The notes: generated from the sequence alone by a model not told the origin. DNA of 64,000 bases from Flavobacterium amniphilum (GCF_023634845.1 NZ_JAMLJL010000003.1:1-64000); one strand, 5' to 3'. Shown: positions 29,216-38,727, counted from the stretch's first letter. A program made the numbers and translations.

Positions 29216-29399
29216 TATTTAACTTTATTCGGTTATATTTAATCAGGCTTTTGAGTTTCAATCAAATACCTGAATTAACAAATTGACTCCTTCATAATTA
29301 CAAAATATGACAAAAGTTTATGCTTTAAAAAGTTTAACTTTTTGGCTAATATTTCGTTTCTTTGTAATAATGTGTGCAAAAATAGTACATTTTTAAGGA

Positions 29400-30374
29400 A
29401 TGGGGAAAGTAAAATATTATTTCGATACCGAAAATTTAGCCTACCGGAAAATAAAACCCAAAAAAGCCAGAAATATAGGTTACATCACCTTGTTTTTATT
29501 AGCTTCGGCTCTATTTGGATTCCTTTCTTTTTTCATCGCTTCAAACTCCAGTTATTTTGAAACTCCGAAAGATAAAATCCAGGCACGCCAGCTGGAAAAC
29601 ATGAAAATAAATTATGCGCTTTTAAATGAAAAAATAGACGAACTGGACGAAGTTATACTTGCCATGCAGGAAAGGGATAACAACATCTATAAAGTATATT
29701 TCAACTCGGCCGGTTTTGACGATGAAGTAAAAGACAGTATAAATGCCAAAGCTACTTTTAAGCAATTAATCAATTATGACAATCAAAAAATCATCAATTT
29801 CACCAACGGAAGGGTTAAAACCATTTCAGGAGAATTAGCCACACAATCCAAATCATTGGATGATATTTTGAAACTGGCCAAAAACAAACAGAAATTTCTT
29901 TCCTCAATACCAGCCATCCAACCGGTTAAAAATGAGCAGTTAAAACATATGGCGTCCGGTTTCGGATACCGAAGCGATCCATTTACAAAGGCACGTAAAA
30001 TGCACAAAGGAATGGATTTCACATCGCCAACCGGAACTCCCGTTTATGCAACCGGTGACGGTGTGGTACGCAGAGCCGATGCAGGTGCTTCAGGTTTTGG
30101 AAATCATATTGTGGTAAGCCACGGTTTTGGATACGAAACTGTTTATGCACACTTGAGTCGCTACAACTGCCGCCCTGGAAAACGTGTAAAACGTGGTGAC
30201 ATCATCGGATTTGTGGGAAGCACAGGACGTAGTCAGGCGCCTCACTTACATTATGAAGTACATAAAGGCGGAAAAGTAGTCAATCCAATTAATTTCTATT
30301 ACGGTGATATTTCAGCCGTTGAATATACTGCGATTGCTAAAATGGCCACACAAGAAAACCAATCTTTTGACTGA
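29400..30374 (+). CDS. M23-family cell-wall endopeptidase, membrane anchored
   Basis: 324 residues. One membrane helix at about 28-47 (YITLFLLASALFGFLSFFI) is followed by a coiled region to about 180 and an M23/LytM domain from 190 to 310. Zinc ligands are visible as H202 and D206 in HKGMDF and H284 in H-L-H-Y-E-V-H. All catalytic residues appear intact, so an active peptidoglycan endopeptidase is likely. Its stop codon overlaps the ATG of the MerR gene by one base (TGATG), so the two are translationally coupled. Confidence 0.92.
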   Translation: MGKVKYYFDTENLAYRKIKPKKARNIGYITLFLLASALFGFLSFFIASNSSYFETPKDKIQARQLENMKINYALLNEKIDELDEVILAMQERDNNIYKVYFNSAGFDDEVKDSINAKATFKQLINYDNQKIINFTNGRVKTISGELATQSKSLDDILKLAKNKQKFLSSIPAIQPVKNEQLKHMASGFGYRSDPFTKARKMHKGMDFTSPTGTPVYATGDGVVRRADAGASGFGNHIVVSHGFGYETVYAHLSRYNCRPGKRVKRGDIIGFVGSTGRSQAPHLHYEVHKGGKVVNPINFYYGDISAVEYTAIAKMATQENQSFD

Positions 30375-30703
30375 TGCACATCGATTTACCTCAAAAATTA
30401 TACTACAGTATGGGCGAGATCGCCAAAGCTTTCAACGTAAACCAATCGCTCATTCGTTTTTGGGACAAGGAATTCGATATCCTGAAACCAAAGAAAAACG
30501 CGAAAGGAAATCGCATGTTTACTCCTGAAGATGTAAAAAACCTTCAGTTAATATACCATTTGGTCAAAGAAAGGGGCTTTACACTTGAAGGCGCAAAAAT
30601 ACATCTGAAGGAAGGCCAGAAAAAAACACTGGACAAATTTGAAATTATACGCAAATTGGAAACCATCAAAACACAACTCATTAATATCAAAAATGAATTG
30701 TAA
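30374..30703 (+). CDS. MerR-family transcriptional regulator
   Basis: 109 residues, a short MerR-type DNA-binding domain. The winged helix-turn-helix reads YYSMGEIAKAFNVNQSLIRFWDKEF (11-35) and RMFTPEDVKNLQLIYHLVKERGFTLEGAK. There is no C-terminal effector domain or metal-binding Cys pair, so the inducer, if any, is not clear. Coupling to the M23 peptidase gene by a one-base overlap is a layout I recall from other Bacteroidota, which suggests a link to cell-wall control. The targets are unknown. Confidence 0.88.
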   Translation: MHIDLPQKLYYSMGEIAKAFNVNQSLIRFWDKEFDILKPKKNAKGNRMFTPEDVKNLQLIYHLVKERGFTLEGAKIHLKEGQKKTLDKFEIIRKLETIKTQLINIKNEL

Positions 30704-30758
30704 CTTTTTTCCAACTTTTCCGTACAATCATAAATTCAAATAATTAAAACAAACAAAT

Positions 30759-31355
30759 ATGAAAAAATGGATCGTTCCGGTAATTATTATCGGGGTATTA
30801 GTTGTATTCGCAATTTCATCTTATAACGGATTAGTGGGTGTTCAGGCAGATGCCAAAACAGCTTGGTCTAAAGTGGAAAGTGCTTACCAAAGAAGAAATG
30901 ACTTAATTGGAAACTTGGTTAAAACAGTTCAGGGAGCTGCTGATTTTGAGAAAGGAACTTTAACCGCTGTTATCGAAGCCAGAGCTAAGGCTACTTCTGT
31001 AACAATAGACCCAACTAACGTTACTCCTGAGCAATTAGCTCAATTTCAACAAGTACAGGATGGATTAAAAGGTTCTTTATCTAAATTATTGGTAACTGTA
31101 GAACAATATCCTGAACTGAAAGCGAACCAAAACTTTCTTGAATTACAATCTCAGTTAGAAGGAACAGAAAACAGAATTAATGTAGAAAGAGACCGTTACA
31201 ATGATTCGGTTAATACATACGACAAAAAAATAAAAACATTCCCTTCTGTTCTTTTTGCCAAAATGTTTGGATTTGATGAGATGGCAAGATTCAAAGCTGA
31301 AGAAGGTGCCGAAAAAGCTCCGGATGTAGAATTTGATTTTGGTAACAAAAAATAA
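30759..31355 (+). CDS. lemA: LemA family protein
   Basis: 198 residues. An N-terminal membrane helix (IVPVIIIGVLVVFAISSY) is followed by a long helical domain with the family pattern YNGLVGVQADAKTAWSKVES, YQRRNDLIGNLVKTVQG and a C-terminal FPSVLFAKMFGFDEMARF. The biochemical role of LemA is not settled. It is followed after 8 nt by two TPM-domain genes; lemA-TPM-TPM is a recurrent bacterial operon. Confidence 0.93.
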   Translation: MKKWIVPVIIIGVLVVFAISSYNGLVGVQADAKTAWSKVESAYQRRNDLIGNLVKTVQGAADFEKGTLTAVIEARAKATSVTIDPTNVTPEQLAQFQQVQDGLKGSLSKLLVTVEQYPELKANQNFLELQSQLEGTENRINVERDRYNDSVNTYDKKIKTFPSVLFAKMFGFDEMARFKAEEGAEKAPDVEFDFGNKK

Positions 31356-31363
31356 GCTGCACA

Positions 31364-31801
31364 ATGTCTAAAACCGAAGATTTCTTAACAAAAGCCGAAG
31401 AAAAGGAAATTGTTGAAGCTATTATCCAGGCTGAAAAAAACACTTCGGGGGAAATTCGTGTACACATAGAAGAAAACAATCAAAAACCTCCTCTCGAAAG
31501 AGCCCAGGAGGTTTTTCACCACTTAGGCATGGATAAAACCGGATTAAGAAACGGTGTATTATTCTACGTTTGTATGCAAAGCAGGACTTTTGCCGTAATT
31601 GGCGACAAAGGAATCAATGATTTGGTTGAATCTGATTTTTGGGATTGTACCAAAGATGCGGTCGTTTCAAATTTCAAGCAAGGTCAATTCAAAAACGGAC
31701 TGGTTTCCGGAATTTTACGTGCCGGCGAACGCCTGAAAGAACATTTCCCTTTTGAAGATGACGACACAAACGAATTGTCAAACGAAATCTCAAGAGGATA
31801 A
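31364..31801 (+). CDS. TPM-domain protein (short, cytoplasmic or membrane associated)
   Basis: 145 residues, one TPM domain with no signal peptide. Landmarks are FLTKAEEKEIVEAIIQAEKNTSGEIRVHIE at the N-terminus, ERAQEVFHHLGMDKTGLRNGVLFYV and FAVIGDKGIN. TPM domains occur in a thylakoid PSII repair phosphatase and in bacterial envelope proteins; enzymatic activity is uncertain. Its stop overlaps the start of the next TPM gene by one base (TAATG), so the two are coupled. Confidence 0.88.
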   Translation: MSKTEDFLTKAEEKEIVEAIIQAEKNTSGEIRVHIEENNQKPPLERAQEVFHHLGMDKTGLRNGVLFYVCMQSRTFAVIGDKGINDLVESDFWDCTKDAVVSNFKQGQFKNGLVSGILRAGERLKEHFPFEDDDTNELSNEISRG

Positions 31802-32562
31802 TGAAAAAGTTATTTTTATTTGCAATTCTCCTTTTCGGAATAGTTGCACAGGCACAAATCAGAATTCCTGAGAAACCTTCCTTTATCCCTCCTGTAATTG
31901 ACAGCACCAAAACTCTGAGTGAAATACAATTAAGCCAACTTTACCAAAAGCTGAAAATTTATTCTGACAGTACTTCAACGCAAGTTCTGGTTATGATGGT
32001 ATCAACCACGCAAGGTGAAGATGTGGCGAGATATGCTACTGATTTAGGTCAGAAATGGCAAATCGGACAAAAAGGAAAAGACAACGGAATTATCGTATTG
32101 ATTGCCAAAGACGACCGAAAAATAACCATTCAAACCGGTTACGGCATCGAACATTTACTGACCGATGCACTTTCAAGGAGAATCATCGAACAGGAAATCA
32201 AACCCAATTTTAAAGCCGGTAATTTTTACGATGGAATAGATCAGGGAACCACTGCTATTTTCAAAGTAATGAAAGGCGAGTACAAAGGTGAACCTAAAGA
32301 TAAGGACGGCAATACGGCCGGAATCTTTTTCTTCATTTTTATCGTTATATTGTTCATCATCATTTTTGCCAGAAGCAAAGGAAACAGAAACGGCGGAAGA
32401 GGCGGCGGAGGCGGACTCGATTTAACTGATATCATTATCCTGAGCAGTCTGGGACGCGGCAATAGCGGAAGCAGCTGGGGAGGATCCTCAGGCGGCAGTG
32501 ACTGGGGCGGTTTCGGAGGTGGCGGAAGCTTTGGTGGTGGTGGCGCCAGTGGAGATTGGTAA
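31801..32562 (+). CDS. TPM-domain protein with signal peptide, transmembrane helix and Gly-rich tail
   Basis: 253 residues. The signal peptide ends at VAQAQ. The TPM domain at about 30-160 has the core QVLVMMVSTTQGEDVARYATDLGQKW, IVLIAKDDRKITIQTGYGIEHLL and IIEQEIKPNF. A membrane helix lies near 175-192 (FFIFIVILFIIIFA). The tail is almost all Gly and Ser and ends GGGGASGDW, as is common in this group. Third gene of the lemA operon. The molecular function is unknown; envelope maintenance is an inference. Confidence 0.9.
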   Translation: MKKLFLFAILLFGIVAQAQIRIPEKPSFIPPVIDSTKTLSEIQLSQLYQKLKIYSDSTSTQVLVMMVSTTQGEDVARYATDLGQKWQIGQKGKDNGIIVLIAKDDRKITIQTGYGIEHLLTDALSRRIIEQEIKPNFKAGNFYDGIDQGTTAIFKVMKGEYKGEPKDKDGNTAGIFFFIFIVILFIIIFARSKGNRNGGRGGGGGLDLTDIIILSSLGRGNSGSSWGGSSGGSDWGGFGGGGSFGGGGASGDW

Positions 32563-32581
32563 ACATAACACTTAAAATTAC

Positions 32582-32620
32582 AAATGCAGATTATTCAATT
32601 CTTGAAAATCTGCATTTTTT
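32582..32620. terminator. Terminator after the lemA-TPM operon
   Basis: An 11-bp stem, AAATGCAGATT / AATCTGCATTT, with a 14-nt loop and a T run. It lies between convergent genes. Confidence 0.72.
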
Positions 32621-32634
32621 ATATTTCAAAAGCA

Positions 32635-33423
32635 TCACCTCACTTTACTTCTAATTACAAAATAATGTAACAAAGTTGGGAAGAAACGCTTCATCAAAAC
32701 GCCAAGTGTTTCTTTTCCGCCTATATAAGCTTCAAATTTTCCTTTTTCAATAGCACGGATCATTCTTTTGACAAAAACGTAAACAGGCATACCGCTTTTA
32801 GTTGCTTCATCATCAACAATTTGTTTAGAACCATCTGCTGTTAAGGCATTTTTAGCCACATTCGTCTGTATAAACCCGGGACAAATCATTGTCACATTCA
32901 CACCGTCTTTTTGATGTTCCATCCGCATCACATCAAAAAAACCATGCAACGCGTGTTTTGCACCACAATATCCCGAACGGTAAGGTGACCCAAATTTTCC
33001 CATCAAACTTGTCACAACTGCAAAATGACCATTCTTATTATGCAGGAAATGTGGCAAAATAGCTTTGGCTAAAGCTACATTACCAAGATAATCGACTTCA
33101 ACAAGTTTCTTATCAACACTGAAATCGGTTTCAACAATCAAAGAGCGCTGGCTTACACCGCCATTCAGAATCAATACATCAATCTTCCCAAAAACAGCAA
33201 TAGCCTTTTCTACATACAGCTTAGCATTATCAAAATCGGCCAAATCAAAAGGCAGGATTTCGACCCTCCCATAACAAACAGACTTAACTTTCTCCAAAGC
33301 TTCAACATTCCGGGCCGAGATAATCAATTTGCAGTTTTTAGCTGATAATCCATAAGTCAAGCCTTCCCCTATTCCGGAAGAAGCTCCTGTTATCCATACA
33401 ATCTTACCGTTCAGTTTATCCAT
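32635..33423 (-). CDS. Short-chain dehydrogenase/reductase (SDR)
   Basis: 262 residues, classical SDR. The cofactor motif TGASSGIG is at 12-19, the NNAG-like element reads LILNGGV near 84-90, and the catalytic residues are S139, Y152 and K156 (YCGAK). MICPGFIQTNVA follows. The last 35 residues hold a hydrophobic segment (LMKRFFPTLLHYFVI), as in SDRs related to the DHRS7/dhs group. NAD(P)H-dependent; the substrate cannot be inferred. Neighbours give no pathway clue. Confidence 0.9.
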   Translation of the reverse strand: MDKLNGKIVWITGASSGIGEGLTYGLSAKNCKLIISARNVEALEKVKSVCYGRVEILPFDLADFDNAKLYVEKAIAVFGKIDVLILNGGVSQRSLIVETDFSVDKKLVEVDYLGNVALAKAILPHFLHNKNGHFAVVTSLMGKFGSPYRSGYCGAKHALHGFFDVMRMEHQKDGVNVTMICPGFIQTNVAKNALTADGSKQIVDDEATKSGMPVYVFVKRMIRAIEKGKFEAYIGGKETLGVLMKRFFPTLLHYFVIRSKVR

Positions 33424-33586
33424 TTTTTCTTTAAAAATAAAACAATTAGATCAATATCACCAAAAACCCGTAGGACAAAAAAGGGAAAAACACCCCATCA
33501 AAATACGACTATTCCCCTACAACTATTTTTCTCACACAAACCATCTTTGCATCAGACAATTAGAAATAAAACAAACTAACGATACA

Positions 33587-34120
33587 ATGAAAAACTTTCT
33601 ATTAACCGCAGCACTTTTATTAATTGGGGAATTAATGTGTGCACAAACAAATGAATCAGCTTCAACTGACAAAGAAACCAATAAATGGGCATGGTCTCAT
33701 TCAAATTTAGGAAATGGCATCAACGTCGATTTCAATTTTGAAAAAGACAAAACCTATGAAATTACTTTTTGGGTAAAAACATCATCAAACATTTCAAAAC
33801 CAAACAAAAAAGCGATACAGCAATCTACAATTAATATCAGGACAGCTTCCAATACATCATACAATGCACTGGAATACACATTACCGAATTTCACCGAATA
33901 CAGTGAAGTGGTTTGGTCACAAAAAGCCAGCGACAAATTCAACCAATGGCAACAAAAGAAAATTTATTTCACACCTGAATATAACAACATGCAATTATGG
34001 TTTTTCCCTTTAATGACTGCCAAAGCAAACGACAACGGAGGAACCAGGCTAGAAATGGAAATCGAAAACATATCCATAAAGACGGTTTCAGACAAGCAAA
34101 TCAGTTTGTCTTCATTATAG
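33587..34120 (+). CDS. Secreted hypothetical protein, beta-sandwich-like
   Basis: 177 residues with a signal peptide (MKNFLLTAALLLIGELMCAQ). The mature part, with GINVDFNFEKDKTYEITFWVKTSS, QQKKIYFTPEYNNMQLWFFP and LEMEIENISIKTV, resembles carbohydrate-binding jelly-roll domains in strand pattern only. No sorting domain is present. I do not recognise a family and assign no function. It is a monocistronic unit ending at a clear terminator. Confidence 0.6.
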   Translation: MKNFLLTAALLLIGELMCAQTNESASTDKETNKWAWSHSNLGNGINVDFNFEKDKTYEITFWVKTSSNISKPNKKAIQQSTINIRTASNTSYNALEYTLPNFTEYSEVVWSQKASDKFNQWQQKKIYFTPEYNNMQLWFFPLMTAKANDNGGTRLEMEIENISIKTVSDKQISLSSL

Positions 34121-34124
34121 AAAG

Positions 34125-34150
34125 AAAAGCAGCTTAACAGCTGCTTTTTT
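34125..34150 (+). terminator. Terminator after the secreted hypothetical gene
   Basis: A 10-bp stem, AAAAGCAGCT / AGCTGCTTTT, around a TAAC loop, followed by a T run, 5 nt after the stop codon. Confidence 0.78.
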
Positions 34151-34349
34151 ATTACTTTTCTTTTTCTTCCTCAATAAAAAACCGGAAAATCACCTCTCTA
34201 AATTGCGGCAATCACCTGTAATCCAATTCACATAAAAACAAAACCTTTGTTACTTACAAACAAACTAAGGAACAATCGGAAAATCCTGAAAAAGAGTACG
34301 ACAGATAAGCCGAAAACTGATTAGAGTAGGCAATTTAAAACCTAGTATT

Positions 34350-36221
34350 ATGAAAAATATTTTTAAAGGTTCCCTAAAAGGGTACTTATGTGAAGAATGT
34401 TTTGAATCGTTATCTGAAGTAGAAGTTCTTCTGTATCATCCCTACAACAGGGAAATTATAGCGAACAGCGCAGTTGCAGATGCTAAAGAAACTTTCCATT
34501 ACGTAACGGAAGAAGAGGCAAAAAAAAGAGAAAGTCTTTTAATCGCCAGAACTAAAACTGACATTGACGGAAACTTTGAATTTGAGATTGATGATGAATT
34601 CAAATATGGAGCTTTTGATATTGATTTTGTTTGCGGAACTGTTCCGCCGAAACCTCCGGTTCCAAGAAGAAACAAACCGGTACAATTTCACATTACAACT
34701 TTAGTAATGCAATGGCGAGACAGTGCAGAACAGGATTACAGCATCTACAGTTGGGAACATTACATTTCCTATAAATGGTGGTGTTTTATCAGAGGTTATT
34801 ATTTTGATGCATGGGTAATTTGCGGCCGTTTGATGAACTGCAAAACCAACACACCGATTGCTAACGCCACAGTTACAGCATTTGACGCCGACTTCATAAG
34901 CGATGATAATTTAGGAACCGTAACAACCGACAGTAACGGACACTTTAGGATTGATTATTCCTCCATCCAATTCAAACAAACCTTTCTGTCTCCTTTAATT
35001 AATGTTGAAACCGACCCTGCATTGCCATTAACTTTTCAAAGTGGTCCCGATGTTTACTTCAAAGCTGAATTAGCAGGAACCAATTTAGTTAATGAAACCA
35101 AAGCAAATGCCCGTAAAAATGTAGGCTATTGTCTTTGCGTCAAACTTTGTTCAGAAGTAAATGTTGTAAATCCGGAAGATCCTAACTTTCCAAGTGCATG
35201 GACCGGTATTGGTGACACATTCAATTCTGTTTTTGGATCTGGTCCCGAAGACTTTGATACAGATGGTTATGCAGGAGCAGGAAAATATGCTCTATATTCG
35301 GTTATAGATCTTACTGGGCAGGCAGCTCTAAAATCGGCCGCTAACAGAGCTATTGAATACCGTTTTTTAATCAGTCACGTGACAACACCAAATGATATGG
35401 CAAGTCCGACAATTGGCGATTTTACAAAAATCATAGGTGTAACACCTAATTTATTCTGGCCAAGCAAAGTAATCAAACTTAACAAAACAAGCTCTGATCC
35501 TTCATTACCCAGTATAATAAGTGTATATAGCCACCAAAGTGATTTCGATTCAGATGGCTGGTTTGATGCCAACAAGTCCATCGACAGAACATTAATCAGC
35601 ATAGGACTGACTCCAGGTGATTTAGGTTCCTACCAGATTATTGAAGAAGACCCACTTATTTCATTAGACACCAGAGCTCTGACAACAGCTCTTAGTGTTC
35701 CGGATAGCGCTGCAAATGCCGGAGAAGCAATACCAAACGGAAACACGATTTCTATAGAAAAAATTGCCATCCGCTTTGAAATCAGGGAATCAGTAACAAA
35801 TAATCCAATTCCCGGTAACGGTAGAACGTTAAATTCAATCGTAATCAACAACAACCCGGTATTCATGAAGCTTGCCATCAAAGAATTGGAAGACACCACC
35901 CTTTGTTCACCAATTAGCGGTGATGTACATGCAAAATACACTGTTTACCATCCACATCTTGCTGCGTCAGCTACTACATTGGAAATCAAAAAAAACAGTG
36001 TTCCTACATGGGAAAATGTTTCAATAGCTCCATTGTTAGACGGTGACGGCAATCCTTCGGTAGATGAAGTTGTAAAAAATCTTTTAAAACTTAACAATCC
36101 GCCAACATTAGGAAGATGTACTTATGCATTAAGATTACGTTCTGTACCAAGATTACACAATGGAAAATCATCATATCCGACACAAGAAGCACCTATTCAA
36201 ACATTCTTTTATGAAGGCTAA
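34350..36221 (+). CDS. Hypothetical protein with transthyretin/carboxypeptidase-regulatory-like modules
   Basis: 623 residues, no signal peptide. Two segments look like short beta-sandwich regulatory domains: residues 5-80 (GYLCEECFESLSEVEVLLYHP, later TKTDIDGNFEFEIDD) and 150-210 (VICGRLMNCKTNTPIANATVTAFDAD, TDSNGHFRIDYSSIQF). Both follow the pattern of a variable loop and a D-x-D/N-G-x-F turn. The middle part carries two acidic D-x-D-x-D-G-like turns (FDTDGYAG and FDSDGWFD) that could bind calcium. I do not recognise the family. The lack of a signal peptide is odd for such modules and may mean non-classical export or a cytoplasmic structural role. Confidence 0.6.
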   Translation: MKNIFKGSLKGYLCEECFESLSEVEVLLYHPYNREIIANSAVADAKETFHYVTEEEAKKRESLLIARTKTDIDGNFEFEIDDEFKYGAFDIDFVCGTVPPKPPVPRRNKPVQFHITTLVMQWRDSAEQDYSIYSWEHYISYKWWCFIRGYYFDAWVICGRLMNCKTNTPIANATVTAFDADFISDDNLGTVTTDSNGHFRIDYSSIQFKQTFLSPLINVETDPALPLTFQSGPDVYFKAELAGTNLVNETKANARKNVGYCLCVKLCSEVNVVNPEDPNFPSAWTGIGDTFNSVFGSGPEDFDTDGYAGAGKYALYSVIDLTGQAALKSAANRAIEYRFLISHVTTPNDMASPTIGDFTKIIGVTPNLFWPSKVIKLNKTSSDPSLPSIISVYSHQSDFDSDGWFDANKSIDRTLISIGLTPGDLGSYQIIEEDPLISLDTRALTTALSVPDSAANAGEAIPNGNTISIEKIAIRFEIRESVTNNPIPGNGRTLNSIVINNNPVFMKLAIKELEDTTLCSPISGDVHAKYTVYHPHLAASATTLEIKKNSVPTWENVSIAPLLDGDGNPSVDEVVKNLLKLNNPPTLGRCTYALRLRSVPRLHNGKSSYPTQEAPIQTFFYEG

Positions 36222-36233
36222 TTAATTGAAAAC

Positions 36234-36262
36234 AAAAAAGCAGCTATGAAAGCTGCTTTTTT
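36234..36262. terminator. Bidirectional terminator between the hypothetical gene and der
   Basis: A 12-bp stem, AAAAAAGCAGCT / AGCTGCTTTTTT, with a 5-nt loop. It lies between convergent genes and touches the der stop codon. Confidence 0.82.
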
Positions 36263-37573
36263 CTATTTCTGTCTGAAGTAAATATCCATCGGAACTCCTT
36301 CGAAATCCCAATTTTCGCGGATTTTATTCTCTATAAATCGCTTATATGGATCTTTCACATATTGCGGAAGATTCGCAAAGAATACAAATTGCGGAACCGG
36401 AGTTGGCAACTGCATACAATACTTAATTTTAATGTATTTCCCTTTTAACGCCGGTGGCGGCATATGCTCGATAATATTAAGCATATGTTCATTGAATTTC
36501 GAAGTTGAAATACGCTGACTTCTGTTTTCATATACTTTCACAGCTGTTTCCAACGCTTTCAGTAAACGTTGCTTTGTTAATGCCGATACGAATAAAATAG
36601 GCACATCAGTAAAAGGTGCTATTTCCTCTCTGATTTTCAATTCGTAATCACGGGTTGACATGGTATCTTTTTCAACCAAATCCCATTTATTCACTAAGAT
36701 CACAATTCCTTTACGGTTTTTTTCGGCCAACCAGAAAATACTTTGGTCCTGACCTTCAAATCCGCGGGTTGCATCAATCATTAAGATACAAACATCACTA
36801 TGCTCAATAGCACGGACAGATCGCATCACTGAATAAAACTCCAAATCTTCCTTAACTTTGGCTTTACGTCTGATACCGGCTGTGTCCACCAAGTTAAATT
36901 CAAAACCGAAACGGTTGTATTTTGTATCAATGGCATCACGTGTTGTTCCGGCAATATCAGTCACCACGAAACGATCTTCACCAATTAAAGCATTGATAAA
37001 TGATGATTTTCCTGCATTTGGTCTTCCAACCACACAAAAACGCGGCAATGGATTTTCCTCTTCAACTGCATCCGGCATTTCCGGTAAAACTTCTACAAGT
37101 TTATCTAATAACTCACCTGTTCCACTTCCGTTCATACCGGCAATAGTGAAATATTCGCCTAATCCTAAGTTGTAAAACTCGATAGCATCCTGTTCACGCT
37201 TACCGTTATCTACTTTATTCACGGCAAGAAGTACAGGCTTAGTAACTTTACGAAGTAATTTTGCCACTTCTTCATCCATTGGCGTAACTCCTTCTTCCAC
37301 ATCTACCACAAAGATGATTGCATCCGCTTCATCAATGGCTAATTCTACCTGTTTACGGATTTCACCTTCAAAAATATCGTCAGAACCTTTAATATATCCA
37401 CCGGTATCAATTACCGAAAACTCCTTCCCGTTCCACTCACTTTTTCCATAGTTACGGTCACGGGTTACTCCCGAAACAGAATCTACGATTGCTTCACGAC
37501 GTTGAATCAATCGATTAAAAAATGTCGACTTTCCAACATTAGGTCTTCCTACAATGGCTACGATATTGTTCAT
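36263..37573 (-). CDS. der: Ribosome-assembly GTPase Der (EngA)
   Basis: 436 residues, with tandem G domains and a KH-like C-terminal domain, the usual Der length. It helps mature the 50S subunit. First P loop GRPNVGKST, second GRPNAGKSS, with DTGG and DTAG switch motifs and NKVD and NKWDL base-recognition motifs. The C-terminal part has [22 protein letters not shown]. It lies 36 nt downstream of era on the same strand and has its own promoter-like box in that gap. Confidence 0.97.
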   Translation of the reverse strand: MNNIVAIVGRPNVGKSTFFNRLIQRREAIVDSVSGVTRDRNYGKSEWNGKEFSVIDTGGYIKGSDDIFEGEIRKQVELAIDEADAIIFVVDVEEGVTPMDEEVAKLLRKVTKPVLLAVNKVDNGKREQDAIEFYNLGLGEYFTIAGMNGSGTGELLDKLVEVLPEMPDAVEEENPLPRFCVVGRPNAGKSSFINALIGEDRFVVTDIAGTTRDAIDTKYNRFGFEFNLVDTAGIRRKAKVKEDLEFYSVMRSVRAIEHSDVCILMIDATRGFEGQDQSIFWLAEKNRKGIVILVNKWDLVEKDTMSTRDYELKIREEIAPFTDVPILFVSALTKQRLLKALETAVKVYENRSQRISTSKFNEHMLNIIEHMPPPALKGKYIKIKYCMQLPTPVPQFVFFANLPQYVKDPYKRFIENKIRENWDFEGVPMDIYFRQK

Positions 37574-37597
37574 CCTTAATTTCTGTTATTTTTTTTG

Positions 37598-37605
37598 CAA
37601 AAGTA
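37598..37605 (-). promoter_or_regulatory. -7 promoter box (TACTTTTG) upstream of der
   Basis: A perfect TAnnTTTG on the minus strand, 25 bp upstream of the der ATG and within the era-der gap. No -33 TTG partner was found. Confidence 0.45.
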
Positions 37606-37609
37606 CGTT

Positions 37610-38494
37610 TTATTTCTGATTGTATCCGAATCGTTTTAATTGGTAAGCATTGCTTCTCCAATCCTTATTGACTTTCACATACATTTCGATATGGATTTGT
37701 TTTCCAAAGAATTTTTCCAGATCCTGACGCGCTTCGATTCCTACTCTTTTAATTGCAGATCCTTTATGACCGATGATAATTCCTTTTTGGGTATCACGTT
37801 CCACCATAATCACGGCACGGATTCTGATAATATTTTCATCCTCGATAAATTCCTCGGTTTCAATTTCCACCGCATATGGGATTTCTTTATCATAATGCAG
37901 TAAAATCTTCTCACGGATGGTTTCATTTACAAAGAAACGTTCCGGTTTATCTGTCAAAGCATCTTTAGGATAAAATGCAGGTGATTCCGGAAGCAATTCC
38001 AAAATACGGTCAAAAACAGTCTGCACATTAAAGTTTTCCAAAGCTGAAATCGGAAAAATCTCTGCATTAGGAACTTTTTCCTTCCAAAGCGCAACCTGTT
38101 CTTCCAATTGCTCCTGATTTGATTTATCAATCTTGTTCAGCAACAATAAAACCGGAATTTTAGAATGAATAATTTTATTGAAGAAAGCTTCGTCTTTTAA
38201 TTCTTTTTCACCAATCTCAACCATATAAATCAACACATCGGCATCTTCAAAAGCTGATTTCACAAAGTCCATCATGGAACTTTGCAACTCATATGCCGGT
38301 TTGATAATTCCCGGAGTATCTGAAAACAACACCTGAAAATCATCTCCGTTCACAATTCCCAAAATACGGTGACGGGTTGTTTGTGCTTTCGAAGTGATAA
38401 TCGAAAGACGTTCACCAACTAACGCATTCATCAAAGTGGATTTACCAACGTTAGGATTACCGATAATATTAACGAAACCTGCTTTATGTGTCAT
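37610..38494 (-). CDS. era: GTPase Era
   Basis: 294 residues. Membrane-associated GTPase that binds the 16S rRNA 3' end through a C-terminal KH domain during 30S assembly. P loop GNPNVGKST, switch II DTPGI, base-recognition NKIDK. The KH region has KGIIIGHKGSAIKRVGIEAR near 250-270 and ends VKVNKDWRSNAYQLKRFGY. It lies between the tRNA-fMet gene and der. Confidence 0.97.
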   Translation of the reverse strand: MTHKAGFVNIIGNPNVGKSTLMNALVGERLSIITSKAQTTRHRILGIVNGDDFQVLFSDTPGIIKPAYELQSSMMDFVKSAFEDADVLIYMVEIGEKELKDEAFFNKIIHSKIPVLLLLNKIDKSNQEQLEEQVALWKEKVPNAEIFPISALENFNVQTVFDRILELLPESPAFYPKDALTDKPERFFVNETIREKILLHYDKEIPYAVEIETEEFIEDENIIRIRAVIMVERDTQKGIIIGHKGSAIKRVGIEARQDLEKFFGKQIHIEMYVKVNKDWRSNAYQLKRFGYNQK

Positions 38495-38504
38495 ATATTG
38501 CTGA

Positions 38505-38544
38505 ATAAAAAAACCGAAAACTCCTGTTTTGGTGTTTTCGGTTT
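38505..38544 (-). terminator. Terminator of the tRNA-fMet gene
   Basis: On the minus strand an 11-bp perfect stem (AAACCGAAAAC / GTTTTCGGTTT) followed by a T run, 13 nt past the tRNA 3' end and 11 nt before the era start codon. Confidence 0.75.
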
Positions 38545-38556
38545 ATTTGGTTTTAG

Positions 38557-38629
38557 TAGCGGGAACAGGACTCGAACCTGTGACCTTCGGGTTATGAGCC
38601 CGACGAGCTGCCTACTGCTCTATCCCGCG
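38557..38629 (-). tRNA. Initiator tRNA-Met (CAU anticodon)
   Basis: 73 nt, complete cloverleaf without an encoded CCA: acceptor CGCGGGA/TCCCGC, D stem GAGC/GCTC, anticodon stem TCGGG/CCCGA with loop CTCATAA, T stem ACAGG/CCTGT with loop TTCGAGT. The three G-C pairs under the anticodon loop and the unpaired first acceptor position mark it as initiator rather than elongator. The mismatch here is C1-T72, while the common bacterial form is C1-A72. It has its own promoter and terminator. Confidence 0.93.
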
Positions 38630-38641
38630 TTGTTTCGAGTG

Positions 38642-38671
38642 CAAATATACAACCATTATCCATAAATGCAA
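38642..38671 (-). promoter_or_regulatory. Promoter of the tRNA-fMet gene
   Basis: On the minus strand TTG (38671-38669), a 19-bp spacer and TATATTTG (38649-38642) match the Bacteroidota promoter consensus exactly. Transcription would start about 6 nt before the mature tRNA 5' end. Confidence 0.75.
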
Positions 38672-38727
38672 GCCTTTTTTAAAAAAATAATAATTTTATT
38701 TTTCAAGCTACTTATTTTCAGGTTTTA

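Noticed and set aside
29216-29399. T-box or other riboswitch upstream of alaS
   Set aside because: No specifier or antiterminator-like structure could be recognised, and T-boxes are not expected in Bacteroidota.
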